A stretch of 64,000 nt of DNA. Source: Paenibacillus hamazuiensis (GTDB lineage: Bacteria > Bacillota > Bacilli > Paenibacillales > NBRC-103111). This document shows, one piece after another, positions 25,948 to 34,203 of the stretch. The stretch covers positions 7,313,501-7,377,500 of the forward strand of contig NZ_JALRMO010000001.1 in assembly GCF_023276405.1 (NCBI RefSeq), read 5' to 3'. Under the pieces are notes generated by a model. It did no database searches. It had not been told where the DNA came from and worked only from the letters and a program-made list of their open reading frames with translations. Numbering within the stretch: position 1 is the first letter of the stretch; every line of letters starts with the position of its first letter. Made by a program: the position numbers and the translations under genes.

Positions 25948-25986
25948 CCATTATTAATTCGATAGAAAAGGCAGGGTGAATGATCC

Positions 25987-26670
25987 ATGAGTCTAGGCAA
26001 AAGATTGCGCGACATCAGCGTAGCGACGCTGAACGAAATGCTCGAATCGTCGGAAGATCCGGTTCGCTTGATCGACAAATATTTGGCCGCGCAGGCCGAG
26101 CAGATTCGCTCCTCCGAGCGGCTGCTGTCCCAGTGCCTGGCGCATTCGCAGTCCGTTCGCCAGCAGCACCTGGCGGCGGAGCAACTGAAGCAAAAACGCG
26201 AGCAGCAAGCGATGCTGGCCCTGAAGGCCGGCGAAAATGAAATCGCCCGGCTGGCGCTGCAGGAAAAGCTGCAGCAGGAAGAGCTCAGCGCGAATTACAA
26301 GGCGCTGTATGAAGAAAGCAAGCTCGCCATCGTCGAGCTGGAGGAGCAGCTGCGGCAGCTGAAGGCCGACCTCGATGAGGTCGCCGCGAAGCGCAGCTAC
26401 TACCTCGCCCGCCTCGAGGCGGTGCGGCTGCAGCAGCGCATGAACGAGCGGCTGCGCGGCGCAGGCGGCGGCATGGGAACGCCGCGCATGTTCGATCGGC
26501 TCGATGAGCGCGTCGCCGATCTTGAGCTGAACGCCCGCACGCTTCGCGAAGTGCGCGGTCAAGCCCGCGAGGCGCTGCGTTACGCCGGCGCCGCTGCGAG
26601 CCAAGCGGTCGAGCTCGAACTTGCGAGCTTGCGCCGCAAACTTGAACAGGAAGGTTGGATGAATCGATGA
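25987..26670 (+). CDS. PspA/IM30 family protein (paralogue 1)
   Basis: The 227-aa coiled-coil protein opens with SLGKRLRDISVATLNEMLESSEDP, the amphipathic membrane-binding front of PspA/LiaH/Vipp1. Long heptad-rich helices follow from about 25 to 160 (rich in Glu, Gln, Arg and Leu), and a glycine break (GAGGGMG, about residue 160) precedes the last helices. It should polymerise on damaged membrane. It overlaps the PspC gene by 4 bp. It is more diverged than the second paralogue at 27166 and ends in a basic tail. Confidence 0.85.
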   Translation: MSLGKRLRDISVATLNEMLESSEDPVRLIDKYLAAQAEQIRSSERLLSQCLAHSQSVRQQHLAAEQLKQKREQQAMLALKAGENEIARLALQEKLQQEELSANYKALYEESKLAIVELEEQLRQLKADLDEVAAKRSYYLARLEAVRLQQRMNERLRGAGGGMGTPRMFDRLDERVADLELNARTLREVRGQAREALRYAGAAASQAVELELASLRRKLEQEGWMNR

Positions 26671-27161
26671 GTAAACTGTATCGTTCGCGTACGGACCGGA
26701 AAGTGACCGGGCTTTGCGGCGGACTGGCGGAATGGTTGAATTTTGACGCAACCTTGCTGAGGGTCATCGTCGTCATAACGGCATTTTTCTCCGGAGGCGT
26801 GGTCATTCCGCTGTATTTCCTGGCGAGCCTCGTCATTCCGAAGGAGCCTTACCCAGGCGGAGAGCCATACGGATACGGCGGTCCGAGCTTCGGATTTGCC
26901 GGCTGCCATCACCATGGACACCGGGATCACCGGTTCGGTCACCGTCATGAACGCCAGTATCAGGAAGGCCATTATACGCAAGCGGGAAGCGCTTCGTATG
27001 CAGGCCAGAGCTCGCATAACCCGAACGATTTGGATGCAATGATGAAGGATATCGAGAAAAAAGCGCTTTGGAAAGAAATTGAGGAGCTGCGCGCCAAAGT
27101 CGCCCAGTTCGAAAAGCAGCAAAACCAAAATGAAACTATCAACCATAAAGAGGAGAAGTGA
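26667..27161 (+). CDS. PspC-domain membrane protein with His-rich linker
   Basis: Residues 1-60 are a PspC domain ([21 protein letters not shown], one membrane helix, then LVIPKEPYP). A Gly/Tyr/Pro segment and a His-rich stretch ([15 protein letters not shown], about residues 80-97) follow, then a C-terminal coiled coil ([20 protein letters not shown]). The start ATG at 26667 overlaps the stop of the first pspA gene. Placed between two PspA genes, it is a likely membrane partner or sensor for them. The His-rich linker is unusual for PspC and could bind metal. Confidence 0.85.
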   Translation: MSKLYRSRTDRKVTGLCGGLAEWLNFDATLLRVIVVITAFFSGGVVIPLYFLASLVIPKEPYPGGEPYGYGGPSFGFAGCHHHGHRDHRFGHRHERQYQEGHYTQAGSASYAGQSSHNPNDLDAMMKDIEKKALWKEIEELRAKVAQFEKQQNQNETINHKEEK

Positions 27162-27165
27162 GACC

Positions 27166-27831
27166 ATGGGAGTATTTAAACGTTTGAGCGATATGACGAA
27201 AGCATCTATGCACGAATTGCTGGATAAGGTAGAGGACCCGATCGTAATGCTGAACCAATACCTCCGCGACATGGAGGAAGAAATTGCCCAGGCTGAGGTG
27301 ACGGTGGCCCGCCAAATCGCAAACGAGCGCAAGCTGAAAGAACGTTATGAGGAAGCGGTGCGCCTCGCGGCGAAATTCGAAGAGCAAGCGACAAGCGCGC
27401 TCAAGGACGGCCAGGAGGCCGCAGCCCGCCAGGCTCTCGAACAGAAGCTGTATTACGAGCAAAAAACCGGCGAATACCAGGAAATGCACCAGCAGGCGAA
27501 GCAGCAAGCCGATGAGCTTGTCCGCCAGCTCCATGAAATGAAAGATTCGTTTTACCAAATGCGCAACAAGCGCAGCGAGCTGATTTCCCGCGCCCAGCTC
27601 GCCAAGGCGAAAAAGCAAATGGCTGAAGTAACGGCCAGCAACGTGATCGAAGGCGGCCATGCGGTGCGCGGCTTCCGCCGGATGGAAGAGAAAATCATGC
27701 AGCTTGAAGTGGAGGCGGAAATCGCGCGTACGCCATATGCCGGCACCAGCTCATATAATCCGGTTGACGCCGCGAAGCAGCAAAAGCTCGACGAGCAAAT
27801 GGAGCTGTTGAAACAAAAACTGAACGGGTAA
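27166..27831 (+). CDS. PspA/LiaH family phage-shock protein (paralogue 2)
   Basis: The 221-aa protein has the canonical PspA start [20 protein letters not shown] and [19 protein letters not shown], long coiled-coil helices and a C-terminal segment with [16 protein letters not shown]. It is closer to LiaH/PspA than the first paralogue. The ATG at 27166 follows ggagaagtga, four bases after the PspC stop; a frame reaching back to 27079 overlaps pspC and is not used. A terminator follows, so this is the last gene of the operon. Confidence 0.9.
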   Translation: MGVFKRLSDMTKASMHELLDKVEDPIVMLNQYLRDMEEEIAQAEVTVARQIANERKLKERYEEAVRLAAKFEEQATSALKDGQEAAARQALEQKLYYEQKTGEYQEMHQQAKQQADELVRQLHEMKDSFYQMRNKRSELISRAQLAKAKKQMAEVTASNVIEGGHAVRGFRRMEEKIMQLEVEAEIARTPYAGTSSYNPVDAAKQQKLDEQMELLKQKLNG

Positions 27832-27852
27832 CCGTTTTAATCATAAACGCGG

Positions 27853-27882
27853 AAGGCAGTCCTGAAAAGGGCTGCCTTTTTG
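27853..27882 (+). terminator. Rho-independent terminator of the psp operon
   Basis: AAGGCAGTCCT (27853-27863) pairs with AGGGCTGCCTT (27868-27878) around GAAA, with T-run. Confidence 0.85.
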
Positions 27883-27996
27883 CGCCATTTGTGGAAAAAA
27901 GATCAGAGGGAGCGGCGTCGGCCGCGGAGCCATAATAAGGGTACAAATCAAACAGCATCATCATGTATGATCTGTCGATACCGGAGGCATACGCCT

Positions 27997-29079
27997 ATGA
28001 GCAGAATCAACTACTTTTTGGCGATGGCTTCCATAGCGGCAGGCATCATCATCGCCGTTTTGTTCGCCTCAGCTTCCCCCGGTGCTCATCAGGCTCAGCC
28101 GCAAAAGCCAGTGCCGAACGAACAGATCTCCGCGGATGCGCAGCAGGGTGCCCCCTTGTCTGCAGATACCGGGGAACGTCTTTCATCTTCGCCGGCTACC
28201 GGCCGCGAAGGTAACCGGCCTCAGCAGATCGGGCGGGATTCCGGAATTGCGGAAACGGATCCTGGCGAAGCGGTCCGGCGTTCTCATCCTGCCGACGATC
28301 ATACTGCAAGCGAGACCGCTCGGCAGATGACGGAAAGCCGGCCGGCTCCGCAACCTTTCAGCTCTGCCCACGAATCGCTCATGGAGGAGAAGGATGCGCC
28401 GGGCGGCGAAGCGGACCGGCCTGCCGTACCGCCCCGTAAGGAGCCGAAAATCGCTTACCTGACGTTCGACGACGGACCGTCCGGAAGCACTCCGAAAATA
28501 TTGGACATTTTGAGGCGCTACAACGTAAAAGCGACTTTTTTCGTCATCGGCAACACGACGGAGGAAGGCAAAGCGATGTACAAAAAAATTGTCGAAGAAG
28601 GCCATGCGCTCGGCAACCATACGTTTTCTCACAACTACGGCAAAATTTACAGCTCTGTCGAGGCGTTTCGGGCCGATCTTCAAAAGCTGGACGATTTGCT
28701 GTACGAAACGGTCGGCATCCGTCCCGACATTATCCGATTTCCCGGCGGGTCGAACATTCATTTAAGCCGTCGGTCGGGAGGTCGAACCATGATGAAAAAT
28801 ATTACCCGGGAAATGGCAAATCGAGGATTCCAATACTTTGATTGGAATGTCAGTTCGACAGATGCCGCAGCTCCCGTGCAGGATTTGGAGGCGATTGTCA
28901 CTTCCGTTGCCGCGAACAGCCGCAATAAGGACCGGATCATCGTGCTGATGCACGACAACACGCGGAAAACGACGACTGTAGAGGCTCTGCCTCGCGTGAT
29001 CGATAAGCTGCGGGCCGATGGCTACAGTTTTGACGTGCTGACCAAGAATTCGTTTACGTTTCAATTTCTTAAGCCATAA
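27997..29079 (+). CDS. Polysaccharide (peptidoglycan-type) deacetylase, NodB domain
   Basis: The 360-aa protein has a signal anchor (YFLAMASIAAGIIIAVLF), a 130-residue linker rich in Pro, Ala, Ser and charged residues, and a NodB deacetylase domain (about 155-355). Catalytic motifs are YLTFDDGPSGST (Asp pair), LGNHTFSHNYGK (metal histidines), RFPGGSN, and the late IIVLMHDN histidine. Such enzymes remove acetyl groups from peptidoglycan or chitin-like polymers and give lysozyme resistance. The ATG at 27997 has ggagg ten bases upstream. It is transcribed alone, just after the envelope-stress operon. Confidence 0.9.
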   Translation: MSRINYFLAMASIAAGIIIAVLFASASPGAHQAQPQKPVPNEQISADAQQGAPLSADTGERLSSSPATGREGNRPQQIGRDSGIAETDPGEAVRRSHPADDHTASETARQMTESRPAPQPFSSAHESLMEEKDAPGGEADRPAVPPRKEPKIAYLTFDDGPSGSTPKILDILRRYNVKATFFVIGNTTEEGKAMYKKIVEEGHALGNHTFSHNYGKIYSSVEAFRADLQKLDDLLYETVGIRPDIIRFPGGSNIHLSRRSGGRTMMKNITREMANRGFQYFDWNVSSTDAAAPVQDLEAIVTSVAANSRNKDRIIVLMHDNTRKTTTVEALPRVIDKLRADGYSFDVLTKNSFTFQFLKP

Positions 29080-29106
29080 TAACAGCATGAAAGGAGTGAG
29101 CCCGAA

Positions 29107-29241
29107 ATGACCCAAAGTTCGATCAATTCCAAAGCCCAGGAACAGCAGGAGCAAAAAAACAAGCAGCTCAAAGGCATGGATACGAACAACGACGGCAACT
29201 TCGATAAAAAACTGGACGGCCCGAGCCGGCCGCAGGACTGA
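29107..29241 (+). CDS. Small hydrophilic protein (44 aa)
   Basis: The start is an ATG after gaaaggagtgag. The product is Gln/Lys/Asp-rich (SKAQEQQEQKNKQLKGMD) and ends NDGNFDKKLDGPSRPQD. A 'd.dFdkKL.GpnRPs'-type tail recurs in small proteins of Bacillaceae and Paenibacillaceae, many of which appear in spores. It has no membrane segment. It follows the deacetylase gene by 27 bp and may be co-transcribed. Confidence 0.65.
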   Translation: MTQSSINSKAQEQQEQKNKQLKGMDTNNDGNFDKKLDGPSRPQD

Positions 29242-29326
29242 GCGGCGGTTCATCCGAGCCCGATCCGGATGAATTCCGAACCGATAGTCTGCAGTTATTC
29301 TCACATTACGAATACAGCTACCCTGC

Positions 29327-29376
29327 GGAAAGCTCAGCCTATGCTTACGAAGTCAGCTTTCCTTCGGAAAGCTTTT
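29327..29376 (+). terminator. Hairpin pair with exclusive pairing options before the 29391 gene
   Basis: AGCTTTCC (29355-29362) can pair with GGAAAGCT at 29366-29373, which is followed by TTTT, or with an identical GGAAAGCT upstream at 29327-29334. The first is terminator-like and sits directly before the AGGAGGG ribosome site. Confidence 0.45.
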
Positions 29377-29390
29377 AGGAGGGACAGCCC

Positions 29391-29795
29391 ATGAACGAGC
29401 ACGATGAGAAAGAAATCCGGCCGCTCCGGGGCGAGGGCGACCTCGATCCGTTTGAAATCAACTTTTTGCCGCAGTTTGAAAAAGGAAGAGGCCCTCGCGA
29501 GCCCTTCGTGAACAAATACGGAGTCGTCATCGGCGATCACGACTATGAATCCGAAAATTCGCCGCTCGAAAATTGGGACAAAAACACGGACCCGTCGATC
29601 ATGTCCGGCGACGAGTGGGTGCATCCTTTTAAGGATATCGGCTTTCATTCGGCGGAGAACCGCGACTACTTCGAGAAGGGCATTCCGCCGCAATCCGACA
29701 TTTTCATGCATCCTGACAAAGACGTAGCATACGAGTACAAGCAGCCGAAAACCGGGGACAACAATAACGAACCGGACGGTGAAAGCGGCAAATAA
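29391..29795 (+). CDS. DUF3905-like acidic protein
   Basis: The 134-aa product is acidic, soluble and rich in aromatic residues. The core PFVNKYGVVIGDHDYESENS followed by PLENWDKNTDPSIMSGDEWV and HPFKDIGFHS matches what I recall of DUF3905, a family confined to sporulating Bacilli and of unknown function. The ATG has aggaggg nine bases upstream. The tail is low-complexity (GDNNNEPDGESGK). Confidence 0.65.
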   Translation: MNEHDEKEIRPLRGEGDLDPFEINFLPQFEKGRGPREPFVNKYGVVIGDHDYESENSPLENWDKNTDPSIMSGDEWVHPFKDIGFHSAENRDYFEKGIPPQSDIFMHPDKDVAYEYKQPKTGDNNNEPDGESGK

Positions 29796-29813
29796 CTTTG
29801 CGGCAAAAACGCT

Positions 29814-29841
29814 TTGCTTTCATTCCAAGCCGATGTATAAT
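29814..29841 (+). promoter_or_regulatory. Promoter of the bacilliredoxin gene
   Basis: TTGCTT (29814-29819), a 16-bp spacer and a perfect TATAAT (29836-29841) lie 51 bp before the start codon. Confidence 0.6.
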
Positions 29842-29892
29842 ATTACTTAAGCAATTTTGTAAACAAACATGTTGGTTAAGGAGTGAAAGCCG

Positions 29893-30336
29893 ATGTCAAT
29901 GTCTTTTGAAGCATATATGAGAGATATGGTCCAGCCGATGCGCGACGATTTGACCCGTATCGGAATCAAGGAACTGCGCACCCCGGAAGAAGTGGTGGAG
30001 CACCTGGTGGAAGGCGAAGGCTCCAAAGGCACTTCCCTCCTCGTCATCAATTCCGTATGCGGCTGTGCAGCCGGACAATGCCGTCCGGGCGTAGCCAAAG
30101 CGCTGCAAAACGAAGTGAAGCCGGATCATCTGTACACGGTGTTTGCCGGACAAGACAAGGAAGCGACTGCGAAAGCGCGCGAATATTTGGCTCCTTACCC
30201 GCCGTCCTCCCCGTCCATCGCATTGTTTAAGGACGGACAGCTGGTGCACTTTATCCAGCGCCACCAGATCGAAGACCGTTCCGCCGAAATGATCGCGAGC
30301 GACTTGGTCGGCGCATTCGAGCAGTACTGCAAATAA
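29893..30336 (+). CDS. Bacilliredoxin (BrxA/BrxB, YphP/YqiW family)
   Basis: This 147-aa thioredoxin-like protein carries the family CGC active site in VINSVCGCAAGQCRPGVAKA. Also conserved are VFAGQDKEATAKAREYLAPY, PPSSPSIALFKDGQLVHFI and the terminal FEQYC. Bacilliredoxins remove bacillithiol from oxidised protein cysteines, so the host presumably makes bacillithiol. An extra Cys three residues into the next turn (GQC) is present. I cannot separate BrxA from BrxB by eye. It is a single gene with its own promoter and terminator. Confidence 0.93.
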   Translation: MSMSFEAYMRDMVQPMRDDLTRIGIKELRTPEEVVEHLVEGEGSKGTSLLVINSVCGCAAGQCRPGVAKALQNEVKPDHLYTVFAGQDKEATAKAREYLAPYPPSSPSIALFKDGQLVHFIQRHQIEDRSAEMIASDLVGAFEQYCK

Positions 30337-30349
30337 GCTGTTATGTATG

Positions 30350-30399
30350 AAAAAAACTCCCGTGAGCCGGACGTAAGGGTCCTGCGGCGGGAGTTTTTT
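30350..30399. terminator. Bidirectional terminator
   Basis: AAAAAACTCCCG (30351-30362) pairs with CGGGAGTTTTTT (30388-30399). It serves the bacilliredoxin gene and the convergent membrane-protein gene. Confidence 0.88.
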
Positions 30400-30405
30400 G
30401 CATGA

Positions 30406-30843
30406 CTACGCATTTGTATCCATGTTCTCTTTTCTCAAGCTGTCAAAAATCGGAAAGCACGCCCAAAAAGTTAATCCGAGCAAAAGAAGATGAGCCGCTG
30501 CTCCGACGAACAATTTCACATCGCCCATCCCGGCAAACGTCCACCAGAACAAAGGGGGAAGCTGAAAAGCGGCCAAAACAAAAATGCCGAGCAAAATGAA
30601 ATATTTGATGATGCGAACTATTTTATTTTCCGCCGCTGCAAATAACAGCAGGACCAGCAGATATATTCCCGCCGCCACACTGGCTGTGGACCACAAATCG
30701 ACGTACCCGGACGCCGAACCCGCTTCCGATCCCAAAAAGGAAAAGTCAAAGACGTTTTGCCGGTATCCAAACGCGATGGCGATGGAGAATATCGCGGATA
30801 AAGATGCGGAGACTTTCATTTTCCGGACTAATCCAGCGTTCAT
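30406..30843 (-). CDS. Small integral membrane protein, unknown
   Basis: The 145-aa protein has four predicted membrane segments (about 10-28, 50-72, 78-100, 112-132). I place the start at the ATG at 30843 after ggagcgggg; the open frame continues to 31230 but there it lies antisense-shifted over the phosphatase gene. It starts 14 bp after the end of the phosphatase gene and is probably co-transcribed with it. I recognise no family. Confidence 0.6.
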   Translation of the reverse strand: MNAGLVRKMKVSASLSAIFSIAIAFGYRQNVFDFSFLGSEAGSASGYVDLWSTASVAAGIYLLVLLLFAAAENKIVRIIKYFILLGIFVLAAFQLPPLFWWTFAGMGDVKLFVGAAAHLLLLGLTFWACFPIFDSLRKENMDTNA

Positions 30844-30857
30844 GATCTTCCCCGCTC

Positions 30858-31565
30858 CTACAGACCGATCACTTGCTTCATCCGGCCGAGTATCGCATCC
30901 GCTGCCGCTTTTCCTTGATGAGCCTCGATAATCCGGAAGCCTTCGGACAAGTTCGGTTTGCGGCCGACATTGTGGGCGTCCGTCGCAATCGTATGCACCT
31001 CGCCGCGGTCCAGCAGCCGGAAGGCGAACGTTTTGGCGTCCTCGTTGTTTTTGCCGAGCAGGCTGTCGACCGTGACCTGCGTCCAGGCGCCGGCTTCCAG
31101 CAAAGCGGTGAGCAGCACCGGATTGTCCCGGAAAAATCCATGGCGCTCCGGATGAGGAATAATCGGGGTAACCCCCTGCCGCACGAGATATTCGACGATG
31201 TCGAGCGAATCGGGACAGTAGCCTTTCCACGGCTGTTCGATCAGAAGGAACGACGATCCCCCTGCGAGGTAGTGAAAGTTTTGCAATCGGTAATGCTCAT
31301 GGAAAAAGTCCGCGCTTTCCAGACACAGCTCGTTGCCGCGGCGAATCGTGATGCCGACGGCCGCTTCGTCCAGCGCCGCCTGCAGCTCGCGAATGCGTTC
31401 GTCGACCAGAGCCTTATGGCTGATGTAGCCTGTTTTGTAATGAGGCGTCGCCACGATATGACGCACCCCGTCGTCGTAGGCGATTCGCGCCATCGCCAGC
31501 GCTTCGTTCAAATCTTGCGCACCGTCGTCTATGCCGTGCAAAATATGGCAGTGAATGTCGATCAT
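30858..31565 (-). CDS. YwqE/CpsB-type PHP-domain tyrosine-protein phosphatase
   Basis: The 235-aa enzyme opens with the PHP metal motif MIDIHCHILHGIDDGAQD. It continues with VATPHYKTGYI, the metal ligands in IRRGNELCLE and TPIIPHPERHGFF, and TIATDAHNVGRKP near the end, all hallmarks of Mn-dependent YwqE/CpsB/Wzb-like phosphatases. These act on bacterial tyrosine kinases that control capsule or exopolysaccharide synthesis. Usually they lie in eps/cap clusters, but here no such genes are near. The start is an ATG after ggagacggaaag. Confidence 0.9.
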   Translation of the reverse strand: MIDIHCHILHGIDDGAQDLNEALAMARIAYDDGVRHIVATPHYKTGYISHKALVDERIRELQAALDEAAVGITIRRGNELCLESADFFHEHYRLQNFHYLAGGSSFLLIEQPWKGYCPDSLDIVEYLVRQGVTPIIPHPERHGFFRDNPVLLTALLEAGAWTQVTVDSLLGKNNEDAKTFAFRLLDRGEVHTIATDAHNVGRKPNLSEGFRIIEAHQGKAAADAILGRMKQVIGL

Positions 31566-31790
31566 CTTTCCGTCTCCTCTCCGTATGAACAGCTTGTATA
31601 ATCTCTATGAAATTTATCGTATATACTAACAAAGCTTCGCGGAAAAATCTACGGTTTTTCTGGCGAAACGTTCAAGCGGATGTGCTTGAGACCGAGGCGG
31701 TCACCGGAAAGCGGTTCCCTGACTTGCAATCTTTAGCGGCTGGACTATACTAGAAGAAAACGGCGGATAAGCGGGAAGGGTGGAGGTATA

Positions 31791-32600
31791 ATGAGCTTGC
31801 AGCAGGAAATCATCGCAAAGCTTGGCGTAAAACCGGAGATCGACGTGGATGAGGAAATTCGCAAAAGAGTCGATTTCCTTAAGGAGTATGTGCTGAAGGC
31901 GGGAGTGGACGGACTTCTTATCGCAATCAGCGGCGGAATCGACAGTGCGGTGACGACGGGACTTTGCAAAAAAGCTACGGATGAGCTTACCGCCGAACGT
32001 GGCCGGGAATTCAAGACCGTCGGCGTCTTTCAACCTTACGGCGAGCAGGCCGACATCTCCGACAGCTATGCGGTGGCGGAAGCGTTCAACCTGAAATACC
32101 GGGTCGAAACGAATATCGAAGAGGCGGTCAACGAGATTGCGCTGGAAGCGGAATACGGCTTGAAATCGATCGGAGTTCACAAGCACTTAAGCCGTGGAGG
32201 CAAGGGCAACGTGAAGGCAAGAACTCGCATGGTGGTGCAGTATGCGTTGGCGTTCGAGCTGAATCTGCTTGTCGTCGGCACCGATCATGCGTCGGAAGCG
32301 ATCACCGGCTTTTTCACCAAATATGGCGACGGTGCGGTCGACATTACGCCGCTCAGCACGCTCAACAAGCGGCAGGTGCGGATGCTTGCGAAGTCACTCG
32401 GCGTCCCGCAGAGCGTGCTCGACAAGGCGCCGACGGCCGGCCTTTGGGAAGGGCAAACGGACGAGTCCGAGCTCGGCATTACCTACGAGGACAACAGCGA
32501 CTATCTCGAAGGCAAGGAGATCGATCCTGCCGTCAAAGAGAAGCTGGAGAAGCAATATTTGAAAACCGAACATAAGCGCGCCCCGATTCCGGGAATTTAA
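31791..32600 (+). CDS. nadE: NH3-dependent NAD+ synthetase
   Basis: The 269-aa enzyme makes NAD from deamido-NAD, ATP and ammonia. Visible features are the PP-loop LLIAISGGIDSAVTTGLCKK, the motif KARTRMVVQYALAFELNLLV, and VVGTDHASEAITGFFTKYGDG with PLSTLNKRQVRMLAKSLGVP, then APTAGLWEGQTDESELGITY, all conserved in NadE. There is no glutaminase domain, so free ammonia is used. The ATG follows gtggaggt. It is a single gene with its own terminator. Confidence 0.96.
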   Translation: MSLQQEIIAKLGVKPEIDVDEEIRKRVDFLKEYVLKAGVDGLLIAISGGIDSAVTTGLCKKATDELTAERGREFKTVGVFQPYGEQADISDSYAVAEAFNLKYRVETNIEEAVNEIALEAEYGLKSIGVHKHLSRGGKGNVKARTRMVVQYALAFELNLLVVGTDHASEAITGFFTKYGDGAVDITPLSTLNKRQVRMLAKSLGVPQSVLDKAPTAGLWEGQTDESELGITYEDNSDYLEGKEIDPAVKEKLEKQYLKTEHKRAPIPGI

Positions 32601-32614
32601 GCACGCTGCGGGAA

Positions 32615-32646
32615 GGGCGGTTCCATTCGGGTGGAATCGCTCTTTT
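32615..32646 (+). terminator. Rho-independent terminator of nadE
   Basis: GGGCGGTTCCA pairs (with one G-U) with TGGAATCGCTC around TTCGGG, followed by TTTT. Confidence 0.75.
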
Positions 32647-32686
32647 GTATAAGGGCTTCCTGGATGTTGCCGGGTTAAGCGGGACC

Positions 32687-32873
32687 ATAGCGGAACTATA
32701 GTTCGCTAAGTGGATCAATTTCGGATATGTTTGGAAATTAGCGGAACTCAGGTGATCTATTTGCCTGTTTGTCCGATGTTCACGCCACTTTTCACCGATG
32801 TAGCGCACCTCAGTTCCTCTATTTTTTCCAATGTGCCCATTTATCCGAGAATAGCGAACGTGGGTTCCGCTAT
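32687..32873. repeat. Mirror-symmetric four-copy intergenic repeat element, class III
   Basis: Units lie at 32687-32710 and 32738-32761 (forward) and 32799-32822 and 32850-32873 (inverted). The consensus is ATAGCGGAAC-N4-GTTCGCTATT. Start spacing is 51 bp in both arms, and both pairs are centred on exactly 32780. Spacers between units are also partly complementary (GTTTGGAAA against CATTGGAAA). It fills most of the nadE-acpS gap. Confidence 0.88.
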
Positions 32874-33004
32874 GTTTGCTGCAGTGGACGCCCTACTGGA
32901 AGAGAGCGCGCCTATGGAGGCTGACCCGGTTTTCCCGCCTTTCGTATTGGCGGTTTGAAATAAGGGAAGCCGGATCAAAAGAATGAGAGAGTGGGTATTA
33001 TAAC

Positions 33005-33397
33005 GTGATCTTTGGGGTAGGAACGGATGTTCTTGAAATCGAACGGGTGCAAAAGCTGCTGGCCCAGCCCGCCGGCGACCGGTTTATGCAGCGGGTGCTC
33101 ACGCCGGAGGAGCTTGAGCTCGCCGCCCGGCGAAAAGGCAGGCTCGCCGAATTCGTCGCCGGCCGTTTCGCTGCGAAGGAAGCCGCCGTCAAGGCGCTCG
33201 GCTGCGGCATCGGCAAGCAGGTCGGCTTCCGGGATATCGCCGTCCTGCCGGACGAGCAGGGCAAACCGCATTGCCGGATATCGGATGCCGCCTTGGAGAG
33301 GCTTGGGTTATCCGACCGGCGGCTTGCCGTCCATTTGAGCATCTCCCACAGCGTTGCGGTAGCGATGGCGTACTGCGTAATTGAGGAGCGGCCCTAA
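33005..33397 (+). CDS. acpS: Holo-[acyl-carrier-protein] synthase
   Basis: The 130-aa enzyme attaches 4'-phosphopantetheine to acyl carrier protein. The signature motifs are present: IFGVGTDVLEIERVQKLL (the metal Asp), RFAAKEAAVKALGCGI, and HLSISHSVAVAMAYCVIEE. The start is GTG at 33005 with a weak gagagtggg site. In Bacillus, acpS lies near alr/ndoA; here it is followed by a small zinc-ribbon protein instead. Confidence 0.95.
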   Translation: MIFGVGTDVLEIERVQKLLAQPAGDRFMQRVLTPEELELAARRKGRLAEFVAGRFAAKEAAVKALGCGIGKQVGFRDIAVLPDEQGKPHCRISDAALERLGLSDRRLAVHLSISHSVAVAMAYCVIEERP

Positions 33398-33494
33398 TAA
33401 GATTTCCGTGCTTGGGCATACTAAGCCATATTTGGCGAGTAAAGGAAGCGGACGGCGAACGGATTCGCTCCGCAAAACTGCAGGAGGTGCCAGC

Positions 33495-33665
33495 ATGGGC
33501 GAACATCAGGAAAGACATTCGGAGGAACATCGCTGCCTACAATGCGGATATCCTTTAATCCGGCGAAAAGAGACGTTTGAATGTTTTGACACGGAAGATT
33601 GGCACTTGATGGAGTGTCCCAGGTGCCGTCAAAGCCGGTCGTTCGGGCTTTTTTATTCTGAATAG
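33495..33665 (+). CDS. Small zinc-ribbon protein (56 aa)
   Basis: The start ATG has a strong caggaggtg site. Two CxxC pairs, CLQCG and CPRCR, about 27 residues apart, form a rubredoxin-like zinc ribbon; HRC and ECF give further Cys/His. The short length leaves no second domain. A strong terminator follows, so acpS and this gene may be one unit. Function unknown. Confidence 0.75.
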   Translation: MGEHQERHSEEHRCLQCGYPLIRRKETFECFDTEDWHLMECPRCRQSRSFGLFYSE

Positions 33666-33696
33666 CCGGGGTGTAACATTAATATAACGTGCTGCA

Positions 33697-33733
33697 TAAA
33701 AAAACAGCCTGCTCGCGCGCAGGCTGTTTTTTA
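33697..33733 (+). terminator. Strong terminator
   Basis: AAAAAACAGCCTGC pairs with GCGCAGGCTGTTTTTT around a CGCG centre. Confidence 0.9.
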
Positions 33734-33795
33734 AACGCGTGTATGGTATGCTGTTGGCGATGAAAAACCTTTCTGGTTATGGAGGCAATCGTACA

Positions 33796-34125
33796 ATGGC
33801 AACAGTACAGGACTTTATGAATCTCGATATTCGCATCGGCACGATCATTCATGCCGAGCCGTTTCCGGAAGCGCGCGTTCCCGCCATCAAGCTGCGCATC
33901 GACTTCGGCGAGCTTGGGGTGAAGCAGTCGAGCGCGCAAATAACGCATCGCTATGAGCCGGAAGGACTTATCGGCAGACAGGTGGCGGCCGTAGTCAACT
34001 TCCCGCCGAAGCGGATCGCCGGTTTTATGTCGGAGGTGCTCGTGCTCGGAGGTGTCCCCGGTTCCGGAGACGTTGTGCTTCTCCGGCCGGATACGGACGT
34101 TCCGAACGGCACCCCGGTCGCGTAA
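33796..34125 (+). CDS. csaA: CsaA-type tRNA-binding/chaperone protein
   Basis: The 109-aa protein is one OB-fold tRNA-binding (EMAP II/TRBP111) domain. The pattern [60 protein letters not shown] and the ending [11 protein letters not shown] matches B. subtilis CsaA, a dimer with secretion-related chaperone and tRNA-binding activity. I use the ATG at 33796 after tggaggc; 19 residues further up are not supported. Confidence 0.93.
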   Translation: MATVQDFMNLDIRIGTIIHAEPFPEARVPAIKLRIDFGELGVKQSSAQITHRYEPEGLIGRQVAAVVNFPPKRIAGFMSEVLVLGGVPGSGDVVLLRPDTDVPNGTPVA

Positions 34126-34203
34126 AAGGATGACGCGGAGAAGATTGCTTCGGTTCGAAGGCAGGTATTTTACAGGTTTACAGGTTCGGCTTTGCCCGGC
34201 CGG

